Assembly: GCA_020859945.1 (NCBI GenBank)
Contig: JAJBVG010000036.1
Coordinates: forward strand, 1 to 64,000
Direction: 5' to 3'
Length of the DNA: 64,000 nt
Origin: Clostridiales bacterium
GTDB taxonomy: Bacteria; Bacillota; Clostridia; Oscillospirales; Oscillospiraceae
Shown in pieces: positions 40,400 through 47,947 of the stretch. Position 1 is the stretch's first letter, and every line of letters begins with the position of its first letter. Both the position numbers and the translations under genes were made by a program. The notes below the pieces were generated by a model. It made no database searches, had not been told where the DNA came from, and saw only the letters and a program-made list of their open reading frames with translations.

Positions 40400-41889
40400 C
40401 ACAGCCGCCCGTAGGTGCCGGTGATCTCCCGCAGCCGTCCGGCCACCTCGTCGTTCAGGGCCTCCATGCGCACCCGCCAGCTCCAGTTGTGGGGACCCAT
40501 GGTGCCGGGGGCGTTCATGCGGGCGTCGCCGCCCAGCCCCAGCACGTCCTGGAGGGAGGCCATGGCCAGCCGGGAGACGCTCTCCCAGGCGCAGGCCACC
40601 GCCGTCCAGCCGATGGCGTCGCCGTAGTGCATCCGGGTGTAGCGGTTGCAGAAGTCCCGCTGGGCCTCGTCCGCGATGTCGGTGTACCACTGGACAAAGG
40701 TGGCGCTGTCGTGGGTGCTGGTGTACATCACCGAATCCGGCACGCAGTTGTGGGGCAGGAAGTCGGAGCTGCCCCAGATGTCGCTGAACGCGTCGCACAG
40801 CACCCGCATCCCCGGCAGACCGGAGCTGACGATGAAGTTGTGGGCGGCCTCGTCGATGTCCCCCAAATCTTCCGCGATGAACTGGGCCTCGGGGACCTGC
40901 TTCTGGACCGCGTCCAGCAGCGCCTGCCCCGGTCCCTGCCGCCAGCGGCCCTCCAGGGCCGACTTCGCTCCGGCGGGAATCTCCCAATAGGAGTGGAACC
41001 CCCGGAAGTGGTCGATGCGGATGACATCGTAGAAGGCGTTGGTGTGGCGGATGCGGTCGCACCACCACCGGTAGCCGTCCGCGGCGTGGGCGGGCCAGTC
41101 GTAGAGGGGGTTGCCCCACAGCTGCCCCAGGTCGGAGAACAGGTCGGCGGGGACCCCCGCCACAAAGTCCGCCTTGCCGGTGGCGGGGTCCACCTGGAAC
41201 AGCTCCGGGTGGACCCACACGTCCACCGAGTCCGGGGAGACGTAGAAGGGGATGTCCCCGATGATGGAGCCCCCCCGCCCGTTGGCGTAGGCTTTCAGGC
41301 TGTTCCACTGCTGGAAAAACAGGTATTGGTTGAACACATAGCTGCCGATTTCCTTCTCCAGCAGCATCCGGTATTCCGCCAAAGCCTCCGGCTCCCGGCG
41401 CAGCAGCTTTTTGTCCGGCCAGGCGGAGAGCTTGGCGTCGAAGTGGTCGTGGGCGGCCCGGAACAGGGCGTAGTCCGGCAGCCAATCGGATTGCTCCTGA
41501 GCGAAGGCCCATGCCTCGTCCAGCAGAGACTGGGAAGCGTTTTCATAGGCTTTTTTCAGTAGGGCATAGTGGTGCCGGGTGACCCAGCCGTAGTCCACCC
41601 GATCCGGCGCGTAGTAGCGGCAGCTCTCCAAATCCTCCGCCGTCAGAAGGCCCCGGTCCCGCAGGTCCTCCAGGTCGATGAACAGGGGGTTGCCCGCCGC
41701 AGTGGAGGGGGACATATAGGGAGAGGCCCCTTCGCCGGGGGGGACCAGGGGCAGCAGCTGCCAGTAGTGCTGGCCGGCCTTCTGCAAAAAGTCTACAAAG
41801 TGGCGGGCCTCCCGCCCCATGGAGCCGATGCCGTACTTGCCGGGGAGAGAGGAGATGTGAAGCAGGATACCGCTGGAGCGTGGAAACAT
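40396..41889 (-). CDS. malQ: 4-alpha-glucanotransferase (amylomaltase)
   Basis: 497 residues, the short bacterial GH77 form. It transfers glucan segments between maltodextrins. The start at 41889 (MFPRSSGILLHIS) follows AAAGGACGG and opens with the usual GILLHISSLPGKYGIG. The nucleophile Asp lies in VIRIDHFRGF, the acid/base Glu in FIAEDLGDID, and the third acidic residue in STHDSATFVQWY. No signal peptide: it acts on cytoplasmic glycogen or maltodextrin. It is followed with four-base overlap by the phosphopantetheinyl transferase gene. Confidence 0.95.
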   Translation of the reverse strand: MFPRSSGILLHISSLPGKYGIGSMGREARHFVDFLQKAGQHYWQLLPLVPPGEGASPYMSPSTAAGNPLFIDLEDLRDRGLLTAEDLESCRYYAPDRVDYGWVTRHHYALLKKAYENASQSLLDEAWAFAQEQSDWLPDYALFRAAHDHFDAKLSAWPDKKLLRREPEALAEYRMLLEKEIGSYVFNQYLFFQQWNSLKAYANGRGGSIIGDIPFYVSPDSVDVWVHPELFQVDPATGKADFVAGVPADLFSDLGQLWGNPLYDWPAHAADGYRWWCDRIRHTNAFYDVIRIDHFRGFHSYWEIPAGAKSALEGRWRQGPGQALLDAVQKQVPEAQFIAEDLGDIDEAAHNFIVSSGLPGMRVLCDAFSDIWGSSDFLPHNCVPDSVMYTSTHDSATFVQWYTDIADEAQRDFCNRYTRMHYGDAIGWTAVACAWESVSRLAMASLQDVLGLGGDARMNAPGTMGPHNWSWRVRMEALNDEVAGRLREITGTYGRLW

Positions 41890-42019
41890 AGTCGATCCGT
41901 CCTTTATCGTAAAATCAGGCCGCAGCGCGGCGAAACTCGTTTGCTGTTTGCTGATACCATTATACGGTTCGCCGGGGCAAAGGTCAAGCGGCAGTTCACC
42001 GCCGCGACCCACGTAGCCC

Positions 42020-42048
42020 TTGACAAAACCCCGCCGCCGGGGTATACT
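42020..42048 (+). promoter_or_regulatory. Promoter of antisense RNA 1
   Basis: TTGACA (42020-42025) and TATACT (42043-42048), 17 bases apart; the spacer is itself GC-palindromic (CCCCGCCGCCGGGG). An identical promoter is at 42406-42434. Confidence 0.85.
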
Positions 42049-42054
42049 AAGAAT

Positions 42055-42147
42055 CAGAAAAAGGGCGCTGCCCGGCAACGGCCAGCCCCCTATATAGTTA
42101 CTAAAGAAGTAACCGCGCTATTGGACTGAGGGCGGTTACTTCTTTTT
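42055..42147 (+). ncRNA. Antisense RNA of type I toxin-antitoxin locus 1
   Basis: A transcript of about 93 bases from the strong promoter at 42020 would begin near 42055, fold a GGGCGCTGCCC stem near its 5' end, and stop at the hairpin 42104-42144 followed by five T. The last 12 or so bases overlap, in antisense, the 3' end of the toxin gene. The hairpin (AAGAAGTAACCGC/GCGGTTACTTCTT) is symmetric and terminates both RNAs. This is the layout of the par/fst class of systems. Confidence 0.7.
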
Positions 42148-42228
42148 GTTATTGTAGTAAATTATCAGAAATAATTCACACATGCCGACAATAAATTGAC
42201 AAAACATAAAAATTTCTGTCGCACTCAT
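42136..42228 (-). CDS. Small hydrophobic type I toxin 1 (Fst/Hol-Tox-like)
   Basis: 30 residues, too short for routine gene calling: MSATEIFMFCQFIVG and then a hydrophobic span ending in YYNNKKK. One membrane helix with a short charged tail is typical of Fst, TxpA and holin-like toxins, which damage the membrane when over-produced. The ribosome site AAGGAAGGGGG precedes the ATG. Promoter TTGCGT-17-TATGCT lies at 42368-42340, giving a leader of about 100 bases. A convergent antisense RNA (42055-42147) shares its terminator. A diverged copy follows at 42523. Confidence 0.75.
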   Translation of the reverse strand: MSATEIFMFCQFIVGMCELFLIIYYNNKKK

Positions 42229-42339
42229 CGGGCAGCCCCCCTTCCTTTGAGAACAGGGGCAAAAGAAGCTGCCCCCGTGGAGGGGCCAACCGCATACCGT
42301 ATTGGGCAACGCCCTGATCCTCCGAAGAGAACCAATGAC

Positions 42340-42368
42340 AGCATATCACAGAATTTGACGAAACGCAA
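42340..42368 (-). promoter_or_regulatory. Promoter of toxin 1 mRNA
   Basis: On the minus strand TTGCGT (42368-42363) and TATGCT (42345-42340), 17 bases apart. The downstream leader contains GGGCGTTGCCC and GCGGTTGGCCCC, which are repeated in locus 2. Confidence 0.7.
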
Positions 42369-42405
42369 CAAAAATCGCCGCGCCGCCGCAACCGTGCGCA
42401 GCCTC

Positions 42406-42434
42406 TTGACAAAACCCCGCCGCCGGGGTATACT
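42406..42434 (+). promoter_or_regulatory. Promoter of antisense RNA 2
   Basis: TTGACA (42406-42411) and TATACT (42429-42434), spacer 17 bases, identical to the locus 1 promoter over about 60 bases. Confidence 0.85.
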
Positions 42435-42440
42435 AAGAAT

Positions 42441-42534
42441 CAGAAAAAGGGCGCTGCCCGGCAACGGTCAGCCCCATATGTTGTTACAAAGAAGTAACCG
42501 CCATAGTTGTGAGCTGGGGCGGTTACTTCTTTTT
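42441..42534 (+). ncRNA. Antisense RNA of type I toxin-antitoxin locus 2
   Basis: Same design as antisense RNA 1: strong promoter, GGGCGCTGCCC stem, and the bidirectional hairpin AAAGAAGTAACCGCC/GGCGGTTACTTCTTT (42488-42532) with T run. The first 40 bases are almost identical to RNA 1, while the part before the terminator differs, so the two antisense RNAs could in part act on both toxin mRNAs. Confidence 0.7.
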
Positions 42535-42612
42535 GTTATAGTAGATCGTCAGAAACAACCCACACAGTCCGATGATTACCAAACAGAACTGATAAAATTC
42601 CGAAGTCGTCAT
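42523..42612 (-). CDS. Small hydrophobic type I toxin 2 (Fst/Hol-Tox-like)
   Basis: 29 residues: MTTSEFYQFCLVIIG, then LCGLFLTIYYNKKK. It shares with toxin 1 the start, the QFC element, the hydrophobic helix and the YYN(N)KKK tail, though only about half of the residues are identical, so both copies appear to have been kept as coding. The ATG follows a GAGAGGGGGTGA site. Its promoter is TTGCGT-17-TATCCT at 42770-42742. The convergent antisense RNA 42441-42534 overlaps its 3' end. Confidence 0.75.
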   Translation of the reverse strand: MTTSEFYQFCLVIIGLCGLFLTIYYNKKK

Positions 42613-42741
42613 TGGGCAGTCACCCCCTCTCGTTAAAACAGGGGGCAAAAGAAGCTGCCCCCGCAGTGAGGGGGCCAACCGCATACCGTATTGGGCAACG
42701 CCCTAGCTCTCCGAGAAGAACCTCCAAGGAGAACCATTGAC

Positions 42742-42770
42742 AGGATACCATACTTTTTGGCAAAACGCAA
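42742..42770 (-). promoter_or_regulatory. Promoter of toxin 2 mRNA
   Basis: On the minus strand TTGCGT (42770-42765) and TATCCT (42747-42742), spacer 17 bases. The leader 42735-42613 repeats that of toxin 1. Confidence 0.65.
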
Positions 42771-42811
42771 CAGAAAACGACGCAGTTTGCCATGCCGTCC
42801 GTTTGCCGCAC

Positions 42812-42850
42812 AAAAAACCACCCGCAGGAGGTTTCGTCCTCCCGCGGGTG
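42812..42850 (-). terminator. Terminator of the nrdD-nrdG operon
   Basis: CACCCGCGGGAGG (minus strand) pairs with CCTCCTGCGGGTG across a short loop with one mismatch, followed by GTTTTTTG. It lies about 55 bases after the nrdG stop. Confidence 0.8.
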
Positions 42851-42906
42851 AAATTCGTTTCCAATCGTTTTTTGTGCTGCGGTCTATTGTGTCATTGCAC
42901 ATTGCC

Positions 42907-43440
42907 TCACGGCTGACCGCTGCCGTCCCACCACAGCACCTGGTCGTGCTCCAGGCTCCGGGGCACGTCGATGATGCGCTGGTTGGCGCTGCCCCGGAAC
43001 CGGAGGTTCAGGTCCTTCTGGTCCTGGACGAACTCTCCGTCCACCAGCACATCCAGCAGACCCAGCATTTCTTTCGTCACGGCCCAGTCCCCCAACTGGC
43101 CGGTGAGCATGTCCAGCTCGTAGTTGTAGCCGGAGTAGCACCACACGGTTTTGTCCGGGAACCGCTCCCGGAACCGGCGCAGCAGGGGCAGCAGCGCCTT
43201 CTGGTTGGCCGGTTCAAAGGGCTCCCCGCCCAGCAGGGACAGCCCCCGGATGTAGGGCTTGTCGCAGGCGTCCAAAATCTCCTGCTCTGTCTCGGCGGTG
43301 TAGGGCTGGCCGTAGTGGAAATCCCAGGTTTCCGGGTTGAAGCAGCCCTCGCAGTGGTGGGTGCAGCCGGACACAAAGAGGGAGACCCGCACACCGGGGC
43401 CGTTGGCGATATCGTGGGTTTTGATGGCGGCGTAGTTCAT
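42907..43440 (-). CDS. nrdG: Anaerobic ribonucleotide reductase activating protein
   Basis: 177 residues. This radical-SAM enzyme makes the glycyl radical on NrdD. The start at 43440 (MNYAAIKTHDIANG) follows AAAAGGGGA; an in-frame ATG six codons earlier has no site. The [4Fe-4S] ligands are Cys26, Cys30 and Cys33 in SGCTHHCEGC, and LLGGEPFEP is the SAM-binding GGEP motif. It lies downstream of nrdD, separated by 175 bases that are filled with a heptamer element (43456-43613), and is followed by a strong terminator. Confidence 0.95.
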   Translation of the reverse strand: MNYAAIKTHDIANGPGVRVSLFVSGCTHHCEGCFNPETWDFHYGQPYTAETEQEILDACDKPYIRGLSLLGGEPFEPANQKALLPLLRRFRERFPDKTVWCYSGYNYELDMLTGQLGDWAVTKEMLGLLDVLVDGEFVQDQKDLNLRFRGSANQRIIDVPRSLEHDQVLWWDGSGQP

Positions 43441-43455
43441 AGCGGTCCCCTTTTC

Positions 43456-43613
43456 CAATTAGCAATTAGCAATTTGCAATTAGCAATGAAATATTGTCCT
43501 GGCGTGGTTCTTTATGGTCTGGCTGGCACAAACTCTGTGTGCTGTGCAATGTGCAATGGCCGGGTTTCCCCATAATTGCACATTGCACATTGCACATTGC
43601 TAATTGCACATTA
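43456..43613. repeat. Heptamer-arm element 1 (between nrdD and nrdG)
   Basis: Left arm AATTAGCAATTAGC... (43457-43488) and right arm ATTGCACATTGCAC... (43574-43613) are built of seven-base units that are inverted relative to each other, flanking an 85-base centre. The element fills almost the whole gap between the two genes without disturbing the ribosome site of nrdG. Confidence 0.75.
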
Positions 43614-43615
43614 AA

Positions 43616-45742
43616 TCACAGGTGCAGCACTCTGGCCTTGATCTCCTTGGTCTTGCCCACGTTCCAGAAATTCTCTCCCAGATAGCCGCAGGTCCGGCGC
43701 ACCACGTTCATCTTGTGGTGGTCCCGGTTGCCGCAGCAGGGGCACTCCCACTCCAGCTTGTCGTTGATGGTCATTTCGCCGTCGTAGCCGCACACCTGGC
43801 AGTAGTCGCTCTTGGTGTTGAACTCGGCGTACTGGATGTTGTCGTAGATGAAGCGGACCACGTCCTCCAGGGCGGTCAGGTTGTGGCGCATGTTGGGCAC
43901 CTCCACATAGCTGATGCAGCCGCCCAGGGAGATGGCCTGGAACTCGGCCTCCAGCTGGAACTTGGAGAAGGCGTCGATGGGCTCCCGCACGTCCACGTGG
44001 TAGGAGTTGGTGTAATAGCCCTTGTCGGTGACGTTCTTCACGGTGCCGTAGCGCTTGCGGTCGATCTCCGCGAAGCGGTAGCACAGGCTCTCGGCGGGGG
44101 TGCCGTAGAGGGCGAAGCCGATGTTGGTCTCGGCCTTCCACCGGTCAACGGTGGCTTTCAGGTGGTGCATGACCTGGAGGGCGAAGTCATGGCCCTCGCC
44201 GGAGGTGTGGCTGTGGCCGGTCATCAGGTAGGTCAGCTCATACAGGCCGATGTAGCCCAGGGAGATGGAGGAGTAGCCGCCGTAGAGCAGGTCCTTGATG
44301 GATTCGCCCTTGTCCAGCCGGGCGATGGCGCCGTACTGCCAGTGGATGGGGCTGGAATCGGAGGTGACGTTCTTTAAGGCGTTGTGGCGGCACATCAGCG
44401 CCTCCTTGCACAACTCCAGCCGCCGGTCGAACTCCGGCCAGAACTTGTCCATGTTGCCCCGGACCTCCAGGCCCACCTGGGGCAGGTTGATGGACACCAC
44501 GCCCTGGTTGAAGCGGCCCTCGAACTGGTACTCGCCCTTGTCGTTCTTCCAGGGGGCCAGGAAGGAGCGGCAGCCCATGGGGGAGAACACGTTGCCCTCG
44601 TAGTTCTCCCGCATCTTCTTGGCGGAGATGTAGTCGGGGTACATCCGCTTGGCGGAGCAGCGGACGGCCAGGTGGGTCAGGTAGTCATACTTGCCGCCGG
44701 AGAGGTTGTTGTTCTCGTCCAGCACGTAGACCAGCTTGGGGAAGGCGGGGGTGACGTAGACGCCGCTCTCGTTCTTGATGCCCTCCAGCCGCTGGCGGAG
44801 GATCTCCTCGATGATCATGGCGTTTTCCTCTTCATAGGGGTCGTTGTCCCGGATGTAGAGGAACAGGGTGACGAAGGGGGACTGGCCGTTGGTGGTCATC
44901 AGGGTGTTGATCTGGTACTGGATGGTCTGCACGCCGTTGGACAGCTCGGTGCGCACCCGCTCGTCCACCAGCCGCTCCAGCACGTCGGAGGGCAGGTCGC
45001 CGCCCACGGCGTTCAGGATCTTTTTGCGGAACTTGTCCCGGCTGCGGCGCAGGTACTTGCCCAGGTGACTGACGTCCACGCTCTGGCCGCCGTACTGGTT
45101 GGAGGCGACGCAGGCGATGATTTGAGTGGTGACGGTGCAGGCCACCTGGAAGCTCTTGGGGCTTTCGATGAGCTTGCCGTTCATCATGGTGCCGTTGTCC
45201 AGCATGTCCCCGATGTTGATGAGGCAGCAGTTGAAGATGGGCTGGACGAAATAGTCCGCGTCGTGGAAGTGGAGCACGCCCTCGTCGTGGGCCTTGGAAA
45301 TTTTATCCGGCAGCAGCAGGCGGCGGGTCAGGTCCCGGCTGACGATGCCGGCGATGTAGTCCCGCTGGGTGGAGGCCACGCTGGTGTCCTTGTTGGAGTT
45401 CTCCTCCGCCATCTCCTTGTTGGTGCCCTCCAGCAGCTTGAGGATGTCGTTGTCGGTGGTGTTCTGCTTCCGGGCCAGGGAGCGTTGATAGCGGTAGATG
45501 ATATAGGCTTTGGTCAGGGGATAGGTGCCGATCTTGACCAGCTGGTTTTCCACCATGTCCTGGATGTCCTCTACCAGCAACCGGGGCCGGTCTACGGCGG
45601 CCACATAGTCCGCGATGGACTCAATCTCCGCGTCGGTGATGCGGTCCTCCGGGGCGACGGCGGCGTTGGCCTTCTGGACGGCGACAATAATTTTTGTGCG
45701 GTCGAAATCGACGGTGGAGCCGTCTCGCTTGATAACTTTCAT
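43616..45742 (-). CDS. nrdD: Anaerobic ribonucleoside-triphosphate reductase
   Basis: 708 residues, matching E. coli NrdD. It reduces ribonucleoside triphosphates to deoxy forms without oxygen, using formate as reductant. An N-terminal ATP-cone (1-95, VIKRDGSTVDFDRTKI) gives allosteric control. The C-terminus has the zinc site CQVCGYDG...CPCCGN and the glycyl radical segment RRTCGYLGENFW near Gly686. The start at 45742 follows GGAGGAA. A promoter with a possible NrdR site lies 170-200 bases upstream. It makes the host capable of DNA synthesis in anaerobic life; no aerobic reductase is in the window. Confidence 0.97.
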   Translation of the reverse strand: MKVIKRDGSTVDFDRTKIIVAVQKANAAVAPEDRITDAEIESIADYVAAVDRPRLLVEDIQDMVENQLVKIGTYPLTKAYIIYRYQRSLARKQNTTDNDILKLLEGTNKEMAEENSNKDTSVASTQRDYIAGIVSRDLTRRLLLPDKISKAHDEGVLHFHDADYFVQPIFNCCLINIGDMLDNGTMMNGKLIESPKSFQVACTVTTQIIACVASNQYGGQSVDVSHLGKYLRRSRDKFRKKILNAVGGDLPSDVLERLVDERVRTELSNGVQTIQYQINTLMTTNGQSPFVTLFLYIRDNDPYEEENAMIIEEILRQRLEGIKNESGVYVTPAFPKLVYVLDENNNLSGGKYDYLTHLAVRCSAKRMYPDYISAKKMRENYEGNVFSPMGCRSFLAPWKNDKGEYQFEGRFNQGVVSINLPQVGLEVRGNMDKFWPEFDRRLELCKEALMCRHNALKNVTSDSSPIHWQYGAIARLDKGESIKDLLYGGYSSISLGYIGLYELTYLMTGHSHTSGEGHDFALQVMHHLKATVDRWKAETNIGFALYGTPAESLCYRFAEIDRKRYGTVKNVTDKGYYTNSYHVDVREPIDAFSKFQLEAEFQAISLGGCISYVEVPNMRHNLTALEDVVRFIYDNIQYAEFNTKSDYCQVCGYDGEMTINDKLEWECPCCGNRDHHKMNVVRRTCGYLGENFWNVGKTKEIKARVLHL

Positions 45743-45909
45743 GTTCCTTCCTCCTTGGGGTGTGCGCAGGGTGTGTGCGAATGAAAAACCGCCGCTTTTC
45801 CTGCCTGCCGTCTGCCCGTTCGCTCCGGGCGGGTGGGACTGTGCGTGCGGTGAACGGTTCTGTTTTTGGGCGGCGGACTGTCGGCGCGCCGCACCGGTGA
45901 GTGGCTTTC

Positions 45910-45950
45910 AGCATACCAGATTCAAAGCCAAAAATCAATATGTTGTGGTG
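45910..45950 (-). promoter_or_regulatory. nrd promoter with possible NrdR box
   Basis: On the minus strand TTGATT (45938-45933) and TATGCT (45915-45910) are 17 bases apart. CACAACATATTGAT overlaps the -35 and partly matches the NrdR box pattern ACAC.ATAT.T.GTGT. The rest of 45743-46101 is non-coding leader for nrdD and upstream region for yqfC. Confidence 0.45.
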
Positions 45951-46101
45951 TAGAAAATTTGACCCCACTACATCGTGCGGCACACGAATTTCTACGTTTT
46001 GCACAAACGGCTGGAAAAAGGAAAAAATCTCTCTGGAACGGCGGCGGACAGGCAACCTTTTGCCCCCTCCGGCATAGGCTGGAGGCGGGAAGTGACGGCG
46101 A

Positions 46102-46380
46102 ATGGGAAAAAAAGAGCGTTGGGATTTTATGGACGCGGCGGCGGAGGCGTTGGAACTTCCGGCGGATGTTGTGGCGGGCGCGCCCCTCATCGAGCTGGTG
46201 GGCAAACGGGAACTTCGGATGGAGAATCACCGGGGCATCCTGTCCTACGGCCCGGAGGAGATCAGCATCAGCGGCGGGCGGCTGCTGGTGCGGGTCCGGG
46301 GGGAGGGGCTGACCCTGGGGGCTATGAGCGGGGACTCTCTGCTCATCACGGGGGTCATCCGCGCCGTGGAGCTGGAGTGA
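46102..46380 (+). CDS. yqfC: Sporulation protein YqfC
   Basis: 92 residues of the YabP/YqfC family. In Bacillus it is made in the mother cell under sigma E and is paired with YqfD; the molecular role is not known. The family pattern is clear: LPADVVAGAPLIELVGKREL, then NHRGILSYGPEEISI and a final strand region LLITGVIRAVELE. The start at 46102 is preceded by only a weak site (GTGACGGCG). The gene is followed 29 bases later by yqfD, the conserved partner, and places the organism among endospore formers. Confidence 0.9.
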   Translation: MGKKERWDFMDAAAEALELPADVVAGAPLIELVGKRELRMENHRGILSYGPEEISISGGRLLVRVRGEGLTLGAMSGDSLLITGVIRAVELE

Positions 46381-46409
46381 CCGGGCGGCGGCAGAAAGGT
46401 GGGCGAAAC

Positions 46410-47609
46410 GTGAGGAAAATCATCCATTTCATCGGCGGTTCTGCGCAAATCCGTCTGGAGGGGGCGTTCCCGGAGCGGTTCCTGAACCTGTGCGGCACGG
46501 CGCGCCTCCTCTTCTGGGACGTGGAGCGGGAAAACGACCACGTCCTCTACCTCACGCTCCCTGTCTGGCAGCTTCGCCGGGCCAGGGCGCTGGCGGAGCG
46601 GGCCATGTGTGCGCTGACGGTGGAGCAGCGCTTTGGATTGCCCGCTTTTTTGTATCGGTTCCGTCGGCGGTACGCTCTGGCCGCCGGGCTGGTTTTCGCA
46701 CTTTTTTGCGCTGTCATTCTGTCCCAGTTCGTTTGGGTCATTGAAGTGACGGGAAACAGCGCCGTCCCCAATTCCGTCATTTTGACCGAATTGGATTCCT
46801 TAGGATTCGGAATTGGCAGTTATGGCCCCGGCGTGGACTGCCGGGCGCTGGCGAATCAGGCCCTGCTGGACCTGCGGGAGCTGAGCTTTCTGTCGGTCAA
46901 CATCAGCGGTGTTTACGCCGAAGTGGTGGTGCGGGAGGCCACCCCCGCCCCGGAGGTGGAGGACCCCACGGCGGCGGCGGATATCGTGGCCGCCGTGGAC
47001 GGGGTGGTGGTGGACGTAGACACGGTCCGGGGCAGGACCCAGGTGGAGGAAGGCCAGGCGGTGTTGGCAGGAGAAATTCTCATCTCCGGGCTGGAGACCT
47101 ACGAGAGCGGCGATGGCAGCGGCGCGGTGCTGTCCTCCCGGCAGGTCCGGGCGGAGGGGGACGTCTGGGCGCTGACCAACCGGACCCTCCGCTCCGCCAC
47201 CCCCCTGACGGCGGAAACCAGGGCCGGAGAGACCGTGCGGACCCTGTACTCGTTAAAAATTTTAAAACGCTCGGTCAAATTTTATCAAAACAGTGGCATT
47301 TCCGACCTGACCTGTGGTAAAATAAAAAAAGTTTACGCCCTGACCCTGCCTGGCGGGACGGTTTTGCCCCTGGCGTGGGAGAAATTGACCGTCGCCACCG
47401 GCGGGCTGACCTCCGCCAGCGTGGACCGGGCCAGCGCCGAGGACTACCTGACCGGGGTGCTGGAGACCCGGCTCTCCGCCCTGTTGGGGGAGGAGGGGCA
47501 GCTGCTCTCCAGCCAAATCACCTTTGCTGAGACGGACGGGGTGCTGACCGGCGCCCTGCGGGCCTCGTGCTTGGAGCAAATTGGCAGGACAGTGGAGTTG
47601 GAGAATTAG
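46410..47609 (+). CDS. yqfD: Sporulation protein YqfD
   Basis: 399 residues from a GTG start at 46410 after AAAGGTGGG; the open frame extends further upstream through yqfC but has no site there. A membrane helix lies at about residue 90-115 (ALAAGLVFALFCAVIL), and the downstream part resembles a POTRA-like extracellular domain with VEEGQAVLAGEILISG. YqfD acts with YqfC in the mother cell during spore formation, probably at the forespore membrane. The order yqfC-yqfD-phoH-ybeY is conserved in many Clostridia and Bacilli. Confidence 0.9.
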   Translation: MRKIIHFIGGSAQIRLEGAFPERFLNLCGTARLLFWDVERENDHVLYLTLPVWQLRRARALAERAMCALTVEQRFGLPAFLYRFRRRYALAAGLVFALFCAVILSQFVWVIEVTGNSAVPNSVILTELDSLGFGIGSYGPGVDCRALANQALLDLRELSFLSVNISGVYAEVVVREATPAPEVEDPTAAADIVAAVDGVVVDVDTVRGRTQVEEGQAVLAGEILISGLETYESGDGSGAVLSSRQVRAEGDVWALTNRTLRSATPLTAETRAGETVRTLYSLKILKRSVKFYQNSGISDLTCGKIKKVYALTLPGGTVLPLAWEKLTVATGGLTSASVDRASAEDYLTGVLETRLSALLGEEGQLLSSQITFAETDGVLTGALRASCLEQIGRTVELEN

Positions 47610-47663
47610 CAATTAGCAATTAGCAATTAGCAATGTGCAATTGAGCTGTTAGCTCTTAGCTTT
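47603..47663 (+). repeat. Heptamer-arm element 2 (single arm, mixed units)
   Basis: Four units of AATTAGC type, overlapping the end of yqfD, are followed by GTGCAAT and then by TTAGCTC-type units. It is the only place where the two unit families are directly joined. No inverted partner is seen before phoH; the gap to 47947 otherwise holds repeat family A at 47830-47878. Confidence 0.65.
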
Positions 47664-47829
47664 GGATAGTGCTTGCTGTTTCGTCAGCATTTTACCCAAT
47701 CCAATATAGTACAGCTTTCCCATAAAGAACATCGTTTCGTAAATTGACCACCCCTCTTGCCTCCCCTGAGAAGCGCTGGCCGAATGGCCAATTCCTCTTT
47801 AGCGCAAATGCAGGCAAGGAGCGCAGCGG

Positions 47830-47878
47830 AAGTGCCGCTTGACGGCGGAGCTATGGCCTTTAGGCCATGCGAGTCGCA
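47830..47878 (+). repeat. Dispersed repeat family A, copy 4
   Basis: AAGTGCCGCTTGACGGCGG, then a GGCC...GGCC hairpin and GCCATGCGAGTCGCA. Nearly the same as 718-776. It lies 70 bases upstream of phoH. Confidence 0.7.
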
Positions 47879-47947
47879 AAGGGGAGGAGGGCCGCCGCCG
47901 CAGGCGGTGGCGGAGGGGTTTCCACCACAACCACAGAGAGACAGGAG

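Noticed and set aside
40400-41512. Upstream part of a 583-codon minus-strand frame leading into the phosphopantetheinyl transferase
   Set aside because: This part is malQ read in another frame. The true start is GTG at 40399, overlapping the malQ stop.
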